Below, piece by piece: positions 51,750 to 63,167 of a stretch of DNA of 64,000 nucleotides. Origin of the DNA: Pterois miles. Taxonomy: Eukaryota; Chordata; Actinopteri; Perciformes; Scorpaenidae. The stretch spans positions 12,255,501 through 12,319,500 of the forward strand of contig CAMQGK010000637.1 in NCBI GenBank assembly GCA_947000775.1. Direction: 5' to 3'. Each line of letters starts with the position of its first letter. Positions within the stretch are counted from its first letter, which is position 1. A program made the translations under genes and the position numbers. The notes below the pieces were generated by a model that ran no database searches, had not been told where the DNA came from, and saw only the letters and a program-made list of their open reading frames with translations.

Positions 51750-52797
51750 CTGGAAGAAGAATGTAATTAAGTACATTTACTTAAGTACTGTACTTAAACC
51801 TGAGGCAGGATGTTTTTGGCATCATTGGTGGAAAAAGAATCCATAATAACCTTTCAGCATATTGTGATTCAAGTGTGCTGAGAGAAAACTAGACTTCTGC
51901 ACCTCCTCATGGCTCTGTTTTCAGGTTTTAAATAAATCTAGTGACAGGAGACTTTAGCCAATCACAGGTCATGTCAGATAAATAGAACGTTCCTATTGGC
52001 TGTTCACTCAATAGAGGCAGCTGTCAATCACTGGTGAAGTCAGATCAGTGAGAAAGTTTGCTCCTGGTGGTGGGTGGTGCTTGTTATTTCCTCAACTGAT
52101 CTCAACATGGCTGCCAGATCACAAACTTTCTCATTTTACAGATAAACGGTAACTATAAGATGCTTCTGAACACATTTGAGCAGAGAAAGAATCATTACAG
52201 TAACAGAATACTGATTCATAATTGATCAGCGCTGCCTAGTTTGATCAGAGTTTGTGAGTGATTGACAGCTGCTCAGAGACAGCAGGCTCCAGATCAGCTC
52301 TGATTGGTTGTTTTTCTCTGGTCTGTGAAATCTTACAGATGCCATTAGGAGCATCGGAGGACACAGAGGAACATGATTTTTTTTTTTATTTCAGATTTCC
52401 TGTCTCATGTACTACTGTCAGGATATAGTGACTGTTTTATAGAAATAAGAAAATCACATTTGCTCCACTTATACACTGCTGCTTTATGTACAAATTGCAG
52501 GTACTACTTTATTTGATCTCATGTTATGTTATACTTCAGAGGGTAATCTTGTATTTTTTACTCCACTACAGTTATGTGGCAGCTTTAGTTACTTTGCAGA
52601 CTAGTAAACTACCCAACAGCCGCCTCTATAAAACAGTTCAGATCAGCTCCACCAACTACAGCAGTAAAACACTAATTTCACATAGATGCAACAATAATAA
52701 TACTACTAGTAAAAGACTCACAATACAGGACTTTTACTTAGTCTGTTACTGGTACTTCTATTGAGGATCTGAATGCTTGTTCTTATACCACTGTCTA
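51750..52797. repeat. Nested interspersed repeats inside the Hox cluster
   Basis: 51750-51800 (aagtacatttacttaagtac) and 52490-52797 (with ttttactccactacag, actacccaaca, ggatctgaatgcttgtt) match the two ends of an interspersed repeat family common in percomorph genomes that ends in ggatctgaatacttcttcc. About 690 bp of another repeat (cctgaggcaggatgtttttgg... to about 52485) splits them. I know both families only by sequence, not by an established name. Confidence 0.6.
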
Positions 52798-52839
52798 CAG
52801 GACTGACATGAGAGATAACTGAAGTAAGGCTCTCAGGAA

Positions 52840-52841
<2 letters not shown>

Positions 52842-52935
<94 letters not shown>
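52842..52935. repeat. (CA)47 microsatellite
   Basis: An uninterrupted CA dinucleotide tract of about 94 bp immediately beside the nested repeat insertion. Reading frames through it (poly Cys-Val) are not genes. Confidence 0.97.
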
Positions 52936-52937
<2 letters not shown>

Positions 52938-55200
52938 AATGTACTTTTACACACAGTACCATTGACCACTGTTCTGGGAACATCAGCCCAAGTGTGTTCC
53001 CAATCAGTCACACACAGCTAATTTCCACAGCTCTTATTTTCATACATCCACCACAGAAACACTCCACAGATAGTGTGTGAACACGGAGCAGCACGGCAGC
53101 ATGTACGGGGTGTAACATGACTGTAGCTAATGACATGAGTGAAATGGGCTCTCTGACCCCCACACATGACCTGTAGGGACAGAGACACATGACCAACTAT
53201 AACGGGACTGTGCACAGTCAGGGTGAAATGGGCATGTTGACAGAAATCCCCCTTATAATCGCATGTTTCTCCTTATCAAAGAAAAGGTTTGATCCCGTCA
53301 TTGCGCGCGTGTAAACCGCGTATAATCATGCAGTCGTATATATATTTTTTTAAATAGAGAAGCTGAACATCGTCATTCTAGGGCCAAGTTTTCAGCCGTG
53401 ACAGTCACCACTGTCCACATCACACATGTAGCCCAGCACACAAAGACGCAAACCGTCAATCCAACATTTCCTCTCATTGCTGCCAGTGTTTGGATACTTT
53501 GAACAACTGGAGACCTCACGACAATCATCACTTTTAACGGCGATGAGTGAAGTAATTCACTTGAACTCCTCAGGACGCAGAGCAGTGTACGCCGAGAGGC
53601 GCCTCTCTCTTCCTCTACAAACTGATTTAAAACACAAGCTGCGTTTTCACCAAATAATATACACAATAAACAGAAAATGCCACATTCCTGAAGCTTGTTA
53701 CGGTCCGTAGGTTTTGCATCAGATAATGGAAATTAGTATGGGCTGCAATCAGGGGCCAAAAGGTTTGTGCTACTACCCACAGAAACCTTCATTACCTATT
53801 TCCATTGTGCTTTTTTTCAGTGTATTGAATCTGATAACTCGCTTGTGTTAATTGTATAGCCTAAAATAATTTTAGCCTATATTAATTTTGTACAGATTAG
53901 GCTTTTCAATATATATATGTAGCAATTTCGTTCAAAGGCCCAATATACCAGCACATGTGCTCACTATGAGTGCGCTTTGTTTATGTCAGTGGTTTAAACT
54001 GTATGAAAGCTGAATTTATGTTTGGCAGCATCAGATTCACTACTGAGCTCACATAAAATACATTACTTTGTCATCAATACTTTCATACCTCACCATACAT
54101 GAACAAAAGACTACTTCGCTGCACCGTCGCTTAAAATATTAAATCACTTTAAGTTTCGATTCGTTATGGCGCTTAAATGGAAAAATGTGGATGAATGCAA
54201 ATTGATTCCAATCGTTGCTTTCTGATGTAAAAGATGGACTGAGGCTGCTCCCTTTTTCTAGCGATTAAAACTGGCTGCTGTTTTGCGCACATGAATGCGC
54301 TGACATTTGCTGCGATGTGGGGTCTGAAAATGATCAGGAGATTTAAAAAGTATAAATTAGGACTTTCAAGCTTGCGGCTATAAAGAAGGGTGCTATATAA
54401 ATATTTTCAAAGACAACACATTTCGATTCAAGACCAACATTTGGGTTATTATCGCTGCTTTAAAAGTGACTCCATGTTTGGACTTTTTCATGTTCACAAT
54501 TCAAAACCCTCCAGTTCTGTGAAGGATACTGAGAGATAGAGGCCTCCAAATACACGCTGTCTTTCATATAAATAACTGAACGCATGCTGTATGATATGGT
54601 CCATGTGCTGCCAGCACAACCTACGTGTTCCAGCTGTGAGTGAATGGCTGTAACCAGACTAACAGACCAATATCGCCCTCTAGCGCTCTCATTACTTTTC
54701 CAATGAAGCCTCCTGCTCCAGCAGAGGTAAACAAGTGGATTTAGTTCTATATAATTCACTGTTTTCCATTTGATTAGACTGGTAGTGTTAAAAAGGTTCA
54801 TTGATTTATTTGCATAAGTTTAAGAACAATCCAAAATGTATTTTAATGTTTGTATAAATCGATTTGGTTTCCTCTAGAGCAGCTTGTGCGGGGTAAACTG
54901 GGACACGTTTCGTGGTTTTACATTTCAATATAAAATAAAATCTCCAGAAGGTAAAACTGCATCGGACACCAGTCAAAGTTAAGTTTTTTTCCCATCGGTG
55001 GGAAGTGCAGTTGGTGAATAAACGTGACCATTAGGATGGGGGTGGTTTCCTCTAAAACAATTCATCGACCAGACACCCTGTGGAAAAGTGTCTACATTCT
55101 GTTTGTCAGCAACAGACGCAAACGCCCGAGAAAAAGGCTTTCAAAGGAGAGCGCAATTACTGGCCAGGGCCATAAACTCATTTAGGCCAGACGTCTAGCC
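52936..55200. other. Spacer between the repeat insertion and the hoxd9a 3' end
   Basis: No coding feature is recognised. GGCCATAAA at 55168-55176 repeats a 9-mer also found at 45801 and 50016. The rest is AT-rich unique-looking sequence. Confidence 0.5.
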
Positions 55201-55775
55201 ATTTCTATAGCTTTATTGGACCGAGGCTCTTCCTGCTTTAAAGTAATTATTCGTACAAGTTGGACAATAAATTGGAAATCCGCCGCAACACCTCTCCCAA
55301 TCGTAAACACTTTATTACTCAACGTTTTAAATCCACTGTTTCGAAAAAAAGTGAAATTCAACATACATTATGCAGCCTTTTAGGATTAAAGTGCAGGTTT
55401 AATCTTTGCGGAATCATTTGTTGCCTGCAAATAAGAACTCTGAATCACTGTTGGGTTATTTTTTTTGTGGTGTAACATTGTGAGGCTGCCAAACATTGTG
55501 CCGCAGTTGCAGTCTTACTGAAAACAAGGCCTCAGGGGGGATTTTTATCTTTATAAAAAATCTAATTACTTAAATGAAACAAACCACCAGCGTGCCAGAA
55601 ACTTGCAGATAAATTTGTTTTATAAGTTAAAGGAAAATTGTTAATTAACGCATTGATAGTTGAGATAATTGTGGATAATTTGCTTTGATTTGTGAGGAAG
55701 CAAAACGCACAGTTATTTTTCTATATGGGCAACAATTTCAAAGTAAAAGTCTTTTGTGAAAATGGTTTAGTAAGT

Positions 55776-55777
<2 letters not shown>

Positions 55778-55845
<68 letters not shown>
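55778..55845. repeat. (GT)34 microsatellite, hoxd9a 3' side
   Basis: A 68-bp GT tract about 390 bp beyond the hoxd9a stop codon. In the hoxd9a transcript it would read as (AC)n if the 3' UTR extends to the AATAAA at 55311-55316 or 55212-55217. Confidence 0.97.
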
Positions 55846-55846
<1 letters not shown>

Positions 55847-56236
55847 GACAACAGACAGCAGTCCAAATATTTCAGCTGTGAAAATGTTTTATATACAACT
55901 CCAGATTCTTAACAACTATAAAAGCAATACACATGGGCACGTTTCCGACTGAGGGGGCTGGGAGGCTCCACAAATGTCAAACTGCTTGTGGCGTAAAATG
56001 CAAAACAGAGAAGATGAAACAGTATTTTGGCGGATCCTGTCTGAATGTCACCCAGACAAATTCCTGCACGTTATTTTGACGCATATTTGGCCAACACTTC
56101 ATGACACTGACACGCAATATTACGCTAGAGGGGTCTAAAAAAATTAAAATGGCTACCGATGCTCCTACTAAAAAATGAATTTAATAGTTCAGATGGCCTC
56201 CTTGGTACAAATGTGTCAAACAGATGATTGATGATT

Positions 56237-57548
56237 TCATAGCAGCTCTCTGCCGCTCTTCTCCCTGTTCATCTTCTTCATTTTCATCCTCCTGTTCTGG
56301 AACCAGATCTTCACTTGTCTCTCGGTTAAACTGAGTATGCGGGCCACTTCATAGCGTCGGTCTCTTGTCAAATACATGTTGTAGAGGAACTCCTTCTCCA
56401 GCTCTAAAGTCTGATATTTAGTGTACGGGCATCGCTTCTTTCTCGTGGAGCGGGCGTGAATCCAGTTTGCTGCAGGGTTGTCTGGAAAAAAAACAACAGA
56501 TTCATAGGCTATATGAAGAAAAGACACGTGTGATGTGATGTTTTTACTTAAGTAAATGGTTCTTAAATTGGGGGTCGGGGGCCTGTAAGGACACTGGTGT
56601 GGTTGCATGGAATGAAAAGCTAAACGAGATCCTGTTTAATGTGATAGAAAATGCGCAAAGACGACTGCTTCCATAAAAGGGCCTGTGTGTTTTCCTGTTT
56701 CATAATGGGTAAAGCAACATATAGAAAATAACATATATATCCCCCAAAGTCTAGCTCATGTAAAATCTCATCAAAAAGGAGCAATGTGTGTCTATTTCTG
56801 GCGTCCTGTGACATGAAAAACTTTAGGATCCCCTGTAATAACCCTAGCAGGGCGGGTTTTTCCCCTTCCGAGCCGAGGTATAGTAGCCTACGAGACACTT
56901 TTATAGGTTAGTAAAACCTCCAGTTTTACACACCCAGCTCATACAGTTCTTCGGGTTGTAAATCAGGATTGGCTATTTCGTTTACTTACTTGGGTCAAGT
57001 TGTTGTTGTTTCTCCTCTTTGGGCTCGGTGTGGATCGAAAGCTCACTTTCACTGCGCTCTTTGCTCGTTTTTTCCGCACACTCCGATACTCCACAAGCGA
57101 AATCACCGGCGAGTGGCCGAGCCTCTGGCTCCGACGCGTCGCACTCTGTGGCTTTCGGTGGTGGCGGCAACACCTCAGGCTTTGTCCCGTACGGTCGACC
57201 GCTGGAGTGGAATCCGGCGAACGAAACGTGGTTGGAGATGGGGTCCATCCAAGAGCGGACGCCTACATATCTGCCGTCCGAGGCGGGCAGATGGGACTGG
57301 TGGTGGTGGTGGTGGTGCATGTACGGATGATAAATCCCCTGCGGGTGAACCGAGGACCACGACGACGAGAAAACCGCGGACTTTGGTGCAAAATTACAAG
57401 AGGAGAAGTCTGCGTTGTCCCCGGCACCTGACGGCCTCGGGGTCACCGTGTGCGGAGCCTGAATAAAGCGAGCGCCGTACACATCCTCCGGCTCCTGCCC
57501 CATAATAGCGTCCACATAGCAGTTACTGAGAGTGCCACTGGAAGACAT
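56237..57548 (-). CDS. hoxd9a: Homeobox protein Hox-D9a
   Basis: Exon 1 (57548-56990) and exon 2 (56481-56237) join in phase 1 (donor CCCAA|GTAAGT, acceptor TTCCAG|AC) over a 508-bp intron, giving 267 residues and recreating LDPNNPAANWIHARS at the junction, as in tetrapod Hoxd9. The start at 57548 gives MSSSGTLSNCYVD, the Hox9 N-terminal activation motif; an upstream in-frame ATG (57569) adds MSRKRSK, which is not conserved. A six-histidine run lies near residues 78-83. NWIHARS replaces the hexapeptide as the PBX-contacting tryptophan motif. The homeodomain is about 199-258 (RCPYTKYQTLELEKEF, KIWFQNRRMKMKKMN). Homeodomain position 22 is Tyr (EFLYN) where Hox9 proteins usually have Phe, and position 39 is Ser. 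Role: trunk and paired-fin patterning transcription factor. (GT)n and (CA)n tracts flank it. Confidence 0.97.
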
Positions 57549-57647
57549 TTTTGATCTCTTCCTACTCATATAATAAGGGTTGCACTGTTAAGGGAAGCGT
57601 CCCTCTATGAACAATCATAGTATTTTTGCTGGCCCGCATCTACAGGG

Positions 57648-57668
57648 ATTGGTTACATGGATCACGTG
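57648..57668 (-). promoter_or_regulatory. CCAAT/E-box module upstream of hoxd9a
   Basis: ATTGG (57648-57652) and CACGTG (57663-57668), 10 bp apart, lie 100-120 bp upstream of the ATG. Spacing equals that at hoxd4a, but the pair is inverted relative to the gene. A 75-bp CA tract lies 205 bp further upstream. Confidence 0.45.
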
Positions 57669-57872
57669 GTCATATTTACCAATACAGCGAGTAAATCAAT
57701 CCTGTCCTTGCTCTCGTTTTTTTCGTCAGGTTTAATTTAGCTTTTCATTTCACATATAATAAAAAGCCCCATCAGATGTGACTGGAGGGAGAAAACAGTC
57801 GCTCAGATGAATGTAAATGTTTTTTTGTCTGTTTCTCATGTGCGCTACAAGGAATAAGACCCATTCTGGCCG

Positions 57873-57873
<1 letters not shown>

Positions 57874-57948
<75 letters not shown>
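57874..57948. repeat. (AC)n microsatellite in the hoxd9a upstream region
   Basis: A 75-bp uninterrupted AC tract, 325-400 bp upstream of the hoxd9a ATG and of opposite phase to the GT tract on its 3' side. Confidence 0.97.
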
Positions 57949-57949
<1 letters not shown>

Positions 57950-59190
57950 CCCGCATCTTAATGTTAGAGAAAACTCTTCTAATATCATCCTGATACCCTC
58001 AATGCTAGTAAAATGCTTTATGGACTTACGGGCTCCTCGTAAAAATAAATGTAATAACATGTTGTAAAATAAGAAGACGCCATTTCCGCTCACATTGCGC
58101 TGTATCCTTTGTTAATATTCGGCGAGGAAACATATTTTCTGGGTTGGTTTAATTTTTAAAAGCTAAGCCGGAAACGGCAGTTGTGACATGATTGTATTCA
58201 TTCAAAGGAGGGCAATAATGTCTTTATGCATCAATAAATGTTTTATGAGGTGCGTGTGATTATACATGCCGTCAATAAAAAAAGAAAAGAAGTAGGAGAA
58301 GCAATGTCCGTCTGTGTTTTGCTGTCTGGAAGCTCATTTAAATGCAACATCTCGCTTTTTTTTAGTATAGAAATGAACTTGTTTTGAGAAAGAAAAAAAA
58401 GGAGCGTGTTGACCTTCAGTGCAGAAAAACAGGAGCACGTGTCAAAGGGAAATGGTGAGGATTTAGGTGAAATCTGCGGATTGGAACAGTCATTTCATCA
58501 CATAATCAGAAGTCATTCTACACAATGAAAAGAAACGCAACGTGGCTACTGAAGCCTGTGAAGGAAGGAAGGAAGAGCTGCCTGGGAGTTTGTGCTTGAA
58601 CACAACAAACCCAGTCCTGAGAGTTTAGTCACAAACAAAAACATCTTTATTTCATTACACCACCTCCGCCTCTTTCCGCCTCTCTGATGCACTGTTCGCA
58701 CACAGAAAGGCTGGAACATTTGGTATCTTATTTTGTATATTTACTTTTCTTTGTGCTTAATTTCACAAATATCACTCTCCAGTTTTCAGTTCGTCTTCAG
58801 GGCGTTGGTATACCTCGAAAAACATGCAATAATAGGCTACGTATTGTATCCCAACAACTAAAAAAACGCACGTGTTAAAAGTGCTGGGAAGCCACAAACT
58901 GAATATTTTCATGTCTTTAAACTTGCAGGCCCACAGCCAGTTGAAATTAGAAACAATTATGCTCCAGTTTAGAGAAACTGGAAACACATTAGGACCAGTT
59001 TTGGAACATCATGTCCTCTCCTACAGTAAAGGCTCGTTTAGAAAATGTATTTCTTTTTTACCCCTTTTTTATAACCGTTTTACGCAAACTAAGTCCTGCG
59101 TCAAAGAAAATAATAGCGCAGATTGTAACGGAGATAACTACAAACCAGAGACTTTGAAAACATAAGCAAACACAAAACAATATTATTTGA
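57949..59190. other. hoxd10a-hoxd9a intergenic region
   Basis: No gene is seen. It has CACGTG at 58436 and 58869 and AT-rich sequence. mir-196, which occupies the hox10-hox9 interval of A, B and C clusters, is not found on either strand here, as expected for HoxD. Confidence 0.5.
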
Positions 59191-59193
59191 CAA

Positions 59194-59199
59194 TTTATT
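59194..59199 (-). terminator. Candidate poly(A) signal of hoxd10a
   Basis: AATAAA on the minus strand, 0.45 kb past the hoxd10a stop. The intervening sequence holds a (TA)n tract at 59509-59533 and no ORF, consistent with a 3' UTR. Confidence 0.45.
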
Positions 59200-59645
59200 G
59201 CAAGATACATGCACAAACATGCAATAAATCCACCGATTAACATCGTTTTTCTGCCATAGAAACATACAGTATTTCACTGCTGAGCGAATGGCTTACTGTA
59301 AAACAAATGTTGCACTACAAGACAATAAATGTGCTTTCATGACTGAAAATAAAGTGTTTTCCAAACAGCTCGGCGACACAACGGGACATCCATGTCTACT
59401 GGCTAGAGGGAGGAAATCTACTTCTCCAATAATTTAAGACCAAAAAAGTGTTACCCTGTGATAAAATAAAACAAACACACGACGTCACACAAAGTACTAA
59501 AATTGGCTTATATATATATATATATATATATATTTATAGTCACAGTTTCTTTGAAATTGCAGATAAACGTCTAATGCCACCAAAGCATCAAACTGAACAT
59601 GAGAGAAAATAAAAAGACAGCTCTAACCACAGACAACATGCACGC

Positions 59646-61400
59646 TCACGAAAAGGTGAGATTTGAGGTCAGTTCACGGATGCGGTTTTCTCTGTTCATT
59701 TTCTTCAGTTTCATTCTGCGGTTCTGAAACCAGATCTTGACCTGCCTATCGGTCAGGTTGACGCCCCTGCTGATCTCTAGGCGGCGCTCTCGGGTCAGAT
59801 ACATATTGAAGAGAAACTCCTTCTCCAACTCCAAGGTCTGGTGCTTTGTGTAGGGACATCTTTTCTTTCTCCCACTTTTTGCGGTTAACCAGTTGCTCGT
59901 CGGCGTGTCGCAGTCTGCGAAGATTCAAATCAGGAGACATTCAGGGATTCTCAGCTTGAACAAACTCTCACCTGCTGCTTTTGGATTTTACCTCTGGGAA
60001 ATAACACACGGTATAAATGTTTTCCCAGAATAAATAAAATGCAGGGGGTGTTATTAGTCACGTACATGACACCACTAATAAAATAGAAATGAAATTAAAC
60101 CCCCAACTGATCAAACCGCGCGCCATAGGAACACAGCTTTATGCAGCTTGAAGCATGATCAAAAACTATTAATTTAATGAAAACTTCATTCAACATTAAC
60201 ATGTTTGATTAACTTGTTAAAATTATTAACTTTAAATAGAATTTCAAACTGTGCCTTTTCACATTCTAGTTACTCAGCTATCCAGAATTACGCATGAAGC
60301 TGTAAATGCATCAATTTTAGGAGCTCCTGGAGTGATTCAATTAGCATTTATATGCAACAAATATGGCATTTCAAGTTCTAAAAACCGTGAAAATATAAAG
60401 CAACAAAATGTGAAATTATCCTTTTAAATGCCCATTATTTGCATTTAAATATCTGAGGCATGAGGGACACAGTGTGCATGCTGCATGGTAAAACCATTCT
60501 CTGCTGCCCATTACTGCAACCTGAGAAAGACTCTCATTAAACATTACGACTTTAGGGTTGTTTGTGTTTTATACTTGGTTTTATGATGCTGGAGCCTTCT
60601 CAGCACTGCAGCGCCACAAGATAAAAAGCTTTCATTGTAGCCAACCCACCTTTCCCTTCCTTCTGGAGCAGCTCAGGACTGGACACAGATGCTTCCATGG
60701 AGCAGCTTTTCTCCCCGGAGCTGGACTTGAGATCCGGGCTTTCCGCGGGGACCGGTGTCCTTGAGGTGTCGGGGTTCTGCGGGACGTCCTCACTTTTCTT
60801 TTCCACCTCTGCGAAATTTGAAGGCGCCGAGCTGGAAGGCTGCGGTTTCGGAGTGACCCGGCTGAGCTGCATCAGTGTTGGGTTTGGACTCGGCGGCTCA
60901 TGGCAGTAGTTTTCCTGGTGTTTCCCATTCGCATAAGTTTGGCTCAGTCTGAAATACCCCGGAACCGGGATCTCGGGACCATCCACAGGACAAGACTCGG
61001 AAATAACGTTAGAATATGCGGGGACCTCTGATGAGCTGACTTTTTGTACTCTCTTATCGGAGTACATGCAGCAGTTACTCTCTTCCTTTATGCTCTGTGA
61101 AAATGTGCAGTTTGACATCTGACTGGACGGCTCTATTCTGCAGGGTCTGTTCGGATCAGTCCAGTTATCTATTTGAGGTATGTACGAGTGGACATTCATG
61201 CCCACATTTTGGTGGTTGACCTCCCCTCTTTTGCCAAAAGACGGCAGGAGTCCACAGGTTTGCATTCCGTAAGTTCCCATTTCTGTGCCAGACGGCATGT
61301 ACATGTTGCTGCTGGAGTAAAAGCTGTCCGACCGACAAGCACCAATTAAAGAGTCCACTAGAAATGTGTTTGCCGCAGGAGAGCTACTGGGGAAGGACAT
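59646..61400 (-). CDS. hoxd10a: Homeobox protein Hox-D10a
   Basis: Exon 1 (61400-60650) and exon 2 (59914-59646) join in phase 1 (donor GAAAG|GTGGGT, acceptor TTCGCAG|AC) across a 735-bp intron, giving 339 residues. The N-terminus MSFPSSSPAANTFLVDSLIG is the Hoxd10 start; the blocks NMYMPSGTEMGTYGMQTCGLLPS and PNPTLMQLSRVTP are also Hox10-like. At the junction DTPTSNWLTAKSGRKKRCPY carries the posterior-group tryptophan motif. The homeodomain is about 265-324 (TKHQTLELEKEFLFNMYL, VKIWFQNRRMKLKKMNRE) and the tail IRELTSNLTFS is typical of Hox10. Role: nuclear transcription factor in posterior trunk, spinal cord and appendage patterning. It is the most 5' Hox gene in the window. Confidence 0.97.
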
Positions 61401-61496
61401 TTTGGGGGGTTAAGTTCTTAAGAGGAGAGAGATGTCCTTTGTAAGATGACATATCTAGGAAAAACAATCTCCGTGTAAGTCAGGATGCCTCCCGAC

Positions 61497-61516
61497 CACA
61501 TGACAAGCCCACCAAT
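61497..61516 (-). promoter_or_regulatory. E-box/CCAAT module upstream of hoxd10a
   Basis: CACATG (61497-61502, followed by AC) and CCAAT (61512-61516), 9 bp apart, lie about 97-116 bp upstream of the ATG. Order and orientation match hoxd4a. Confidence 0.45.
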
Positions 61517-62675
61517 GAGATTTGAAAATGGCCTTGAGACGCAGCCTCCTCTCTCTGCGCACTCACTGGCACTGCGGATGCAGACGTGGTCAACAGCGAC
61601 ACCTACAACACGGACTTGAAATTGGTTTGCAGACTTAACCGAGGCTGTTCAACCGAACTGAAACAATCACATTTTAAAAAAGACTGTTTGAGTCGAAAAA
61701 TTGTCCACTTTCGTTTGGATTTCACGTGTGCAAAAACTGAAGCTCTATGAAATGTTTTCAAGGAGTTAAACGCTCCAAAGGATGTGCGTGTCTTTGTGTG
61801 AGAGACAAAATGGAAATGAAGTGTGTATGTGTGCGTAAAATGCTGCTTATGGCGCATAGGCGACAGCTGCAGATTCAAAGAATGTAACTATTTCTACTGA
61901 ATTTAATGCTGTTCTTTGTTTGTTTATTTGTTTATTTGTTTGTTTGTTTGTTTTGAGTACACATGAAGTGTTTACATACATTTCACTGTGGCGAATATAT
62001 TTTAATTAGTAGTATCTAAGACTGGATAACAGAATAAAGAAAACACATTGTGAATATACTGTTTGCTGTCAGTCATTATTTCAGGGTTTGAGGTTTGTTT
62101 TATTTCTTGCATTGGATTTTTTGCAGTTAAATAGCACCAAAGCCTTTTATATAAGGACATTTAGACTCCCTGTAACACGTCAGCTTTAAAATAAATAATG
62201 TAGAAGGTAAAGTGTGTCCATCATTCATATATTTAAATAACTAAGACGCTCTGTATGAAGGTCAACATTACAATCCTGCAAGGCTTTGCCCTTCCAAATA
62301 AACCCCACTTAATAAAGACTGATATAAAATGGTCCTTTATTATTTGCACAGATTATTAATCACAATTTGTTTATTTGCATTTTTTTCCACACGTATTTCC
62401 GATGTTGAAAAAAAAAAAGCTGTCAGTGAACAGTCTGGGGATTATTTTGCTCAGGGCTCCATTGTTTTAGTCTGTGAGGAAGTCAAATGCAAATGTGTGC
62501 AAGATAAAGTGCGCCTGTTAAACTGTGGGGCAAAAAAATAAAAACACTTTGAACCTGATAACCATCGACCGAAAACCAGGCCACAAATAGCAACGATCCC
62601 ACAGGTCTTTTACAAATAACCAAAACACAGTAAATGCAGCATGGAATAATTATCTTTGGTATTTATGCGACAAGC

Positions 62676-62706
<31 letters not shown>

Positions 62707-63127
62707 TACAACGTGTTTGAGAGTTTGTGCAGCTCTGCCTTCAAGGACCTTAAATATTTACAGTAAGTTGTAAATAAGCATATAGTGTGCAAATCACCTC
62801 AGCATCACAGGATTCACAAACAAAATAAAGACTCCATCAATCACTGAATATGTGTAGACAATACATTCACCTTGACACCATCTTGGCTATTTTAAAGGAA
62901 GAAAAAAAAAACTAAGACAACACGGACACCATTTTTGTTTTAATAATCATTTAGAATAATGACAATTGCTCAAACAGATAACACTGGTCTATTTTGCATA
63001 TCATGTGACGTATTGAGTTAAAAAAAATAATATGGGAGTATATTATTCATGTATATTCAACAATTCATATACGCACAAAATGTAGGCTACACAAGTACCG
63101 TAAATGTGGAAAAACAAATCGGGTTAT

Positions 63128-63167
<40 letters not shown>

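Noticed and set aside
52718..53011. Cys-Val repeat protein frames
   Set aside because: Read-through of the CA microsatellite; the same applies at 55692-55952 and 57750-58093.
43220..56236. Remnant hoxd8 or hoxd5 coding sequence
   Set aside because: No KIWFQNRRMK-type or hexapeptide coding string occurs there apart from the flanking genes.
56969..57466. Plus-strand frames of 103-165 codons opposite hoxd9a
   Set aside because: Antisense of hoxd9a exon 1; the Trp run is the reverse of the His codons.
57949..59190. mir-196 in the hox10-hox9 interval
   Set aside because: I searched for its mature sequence on both strands and did not find it; HoxD clusters lack it.
59650..59668. AGGTGA-GATTTG-AGGTCA as a retinoid element
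   Set aside because: The gap is 6 bp and it sits in the end of the hoxd10a coding exon.
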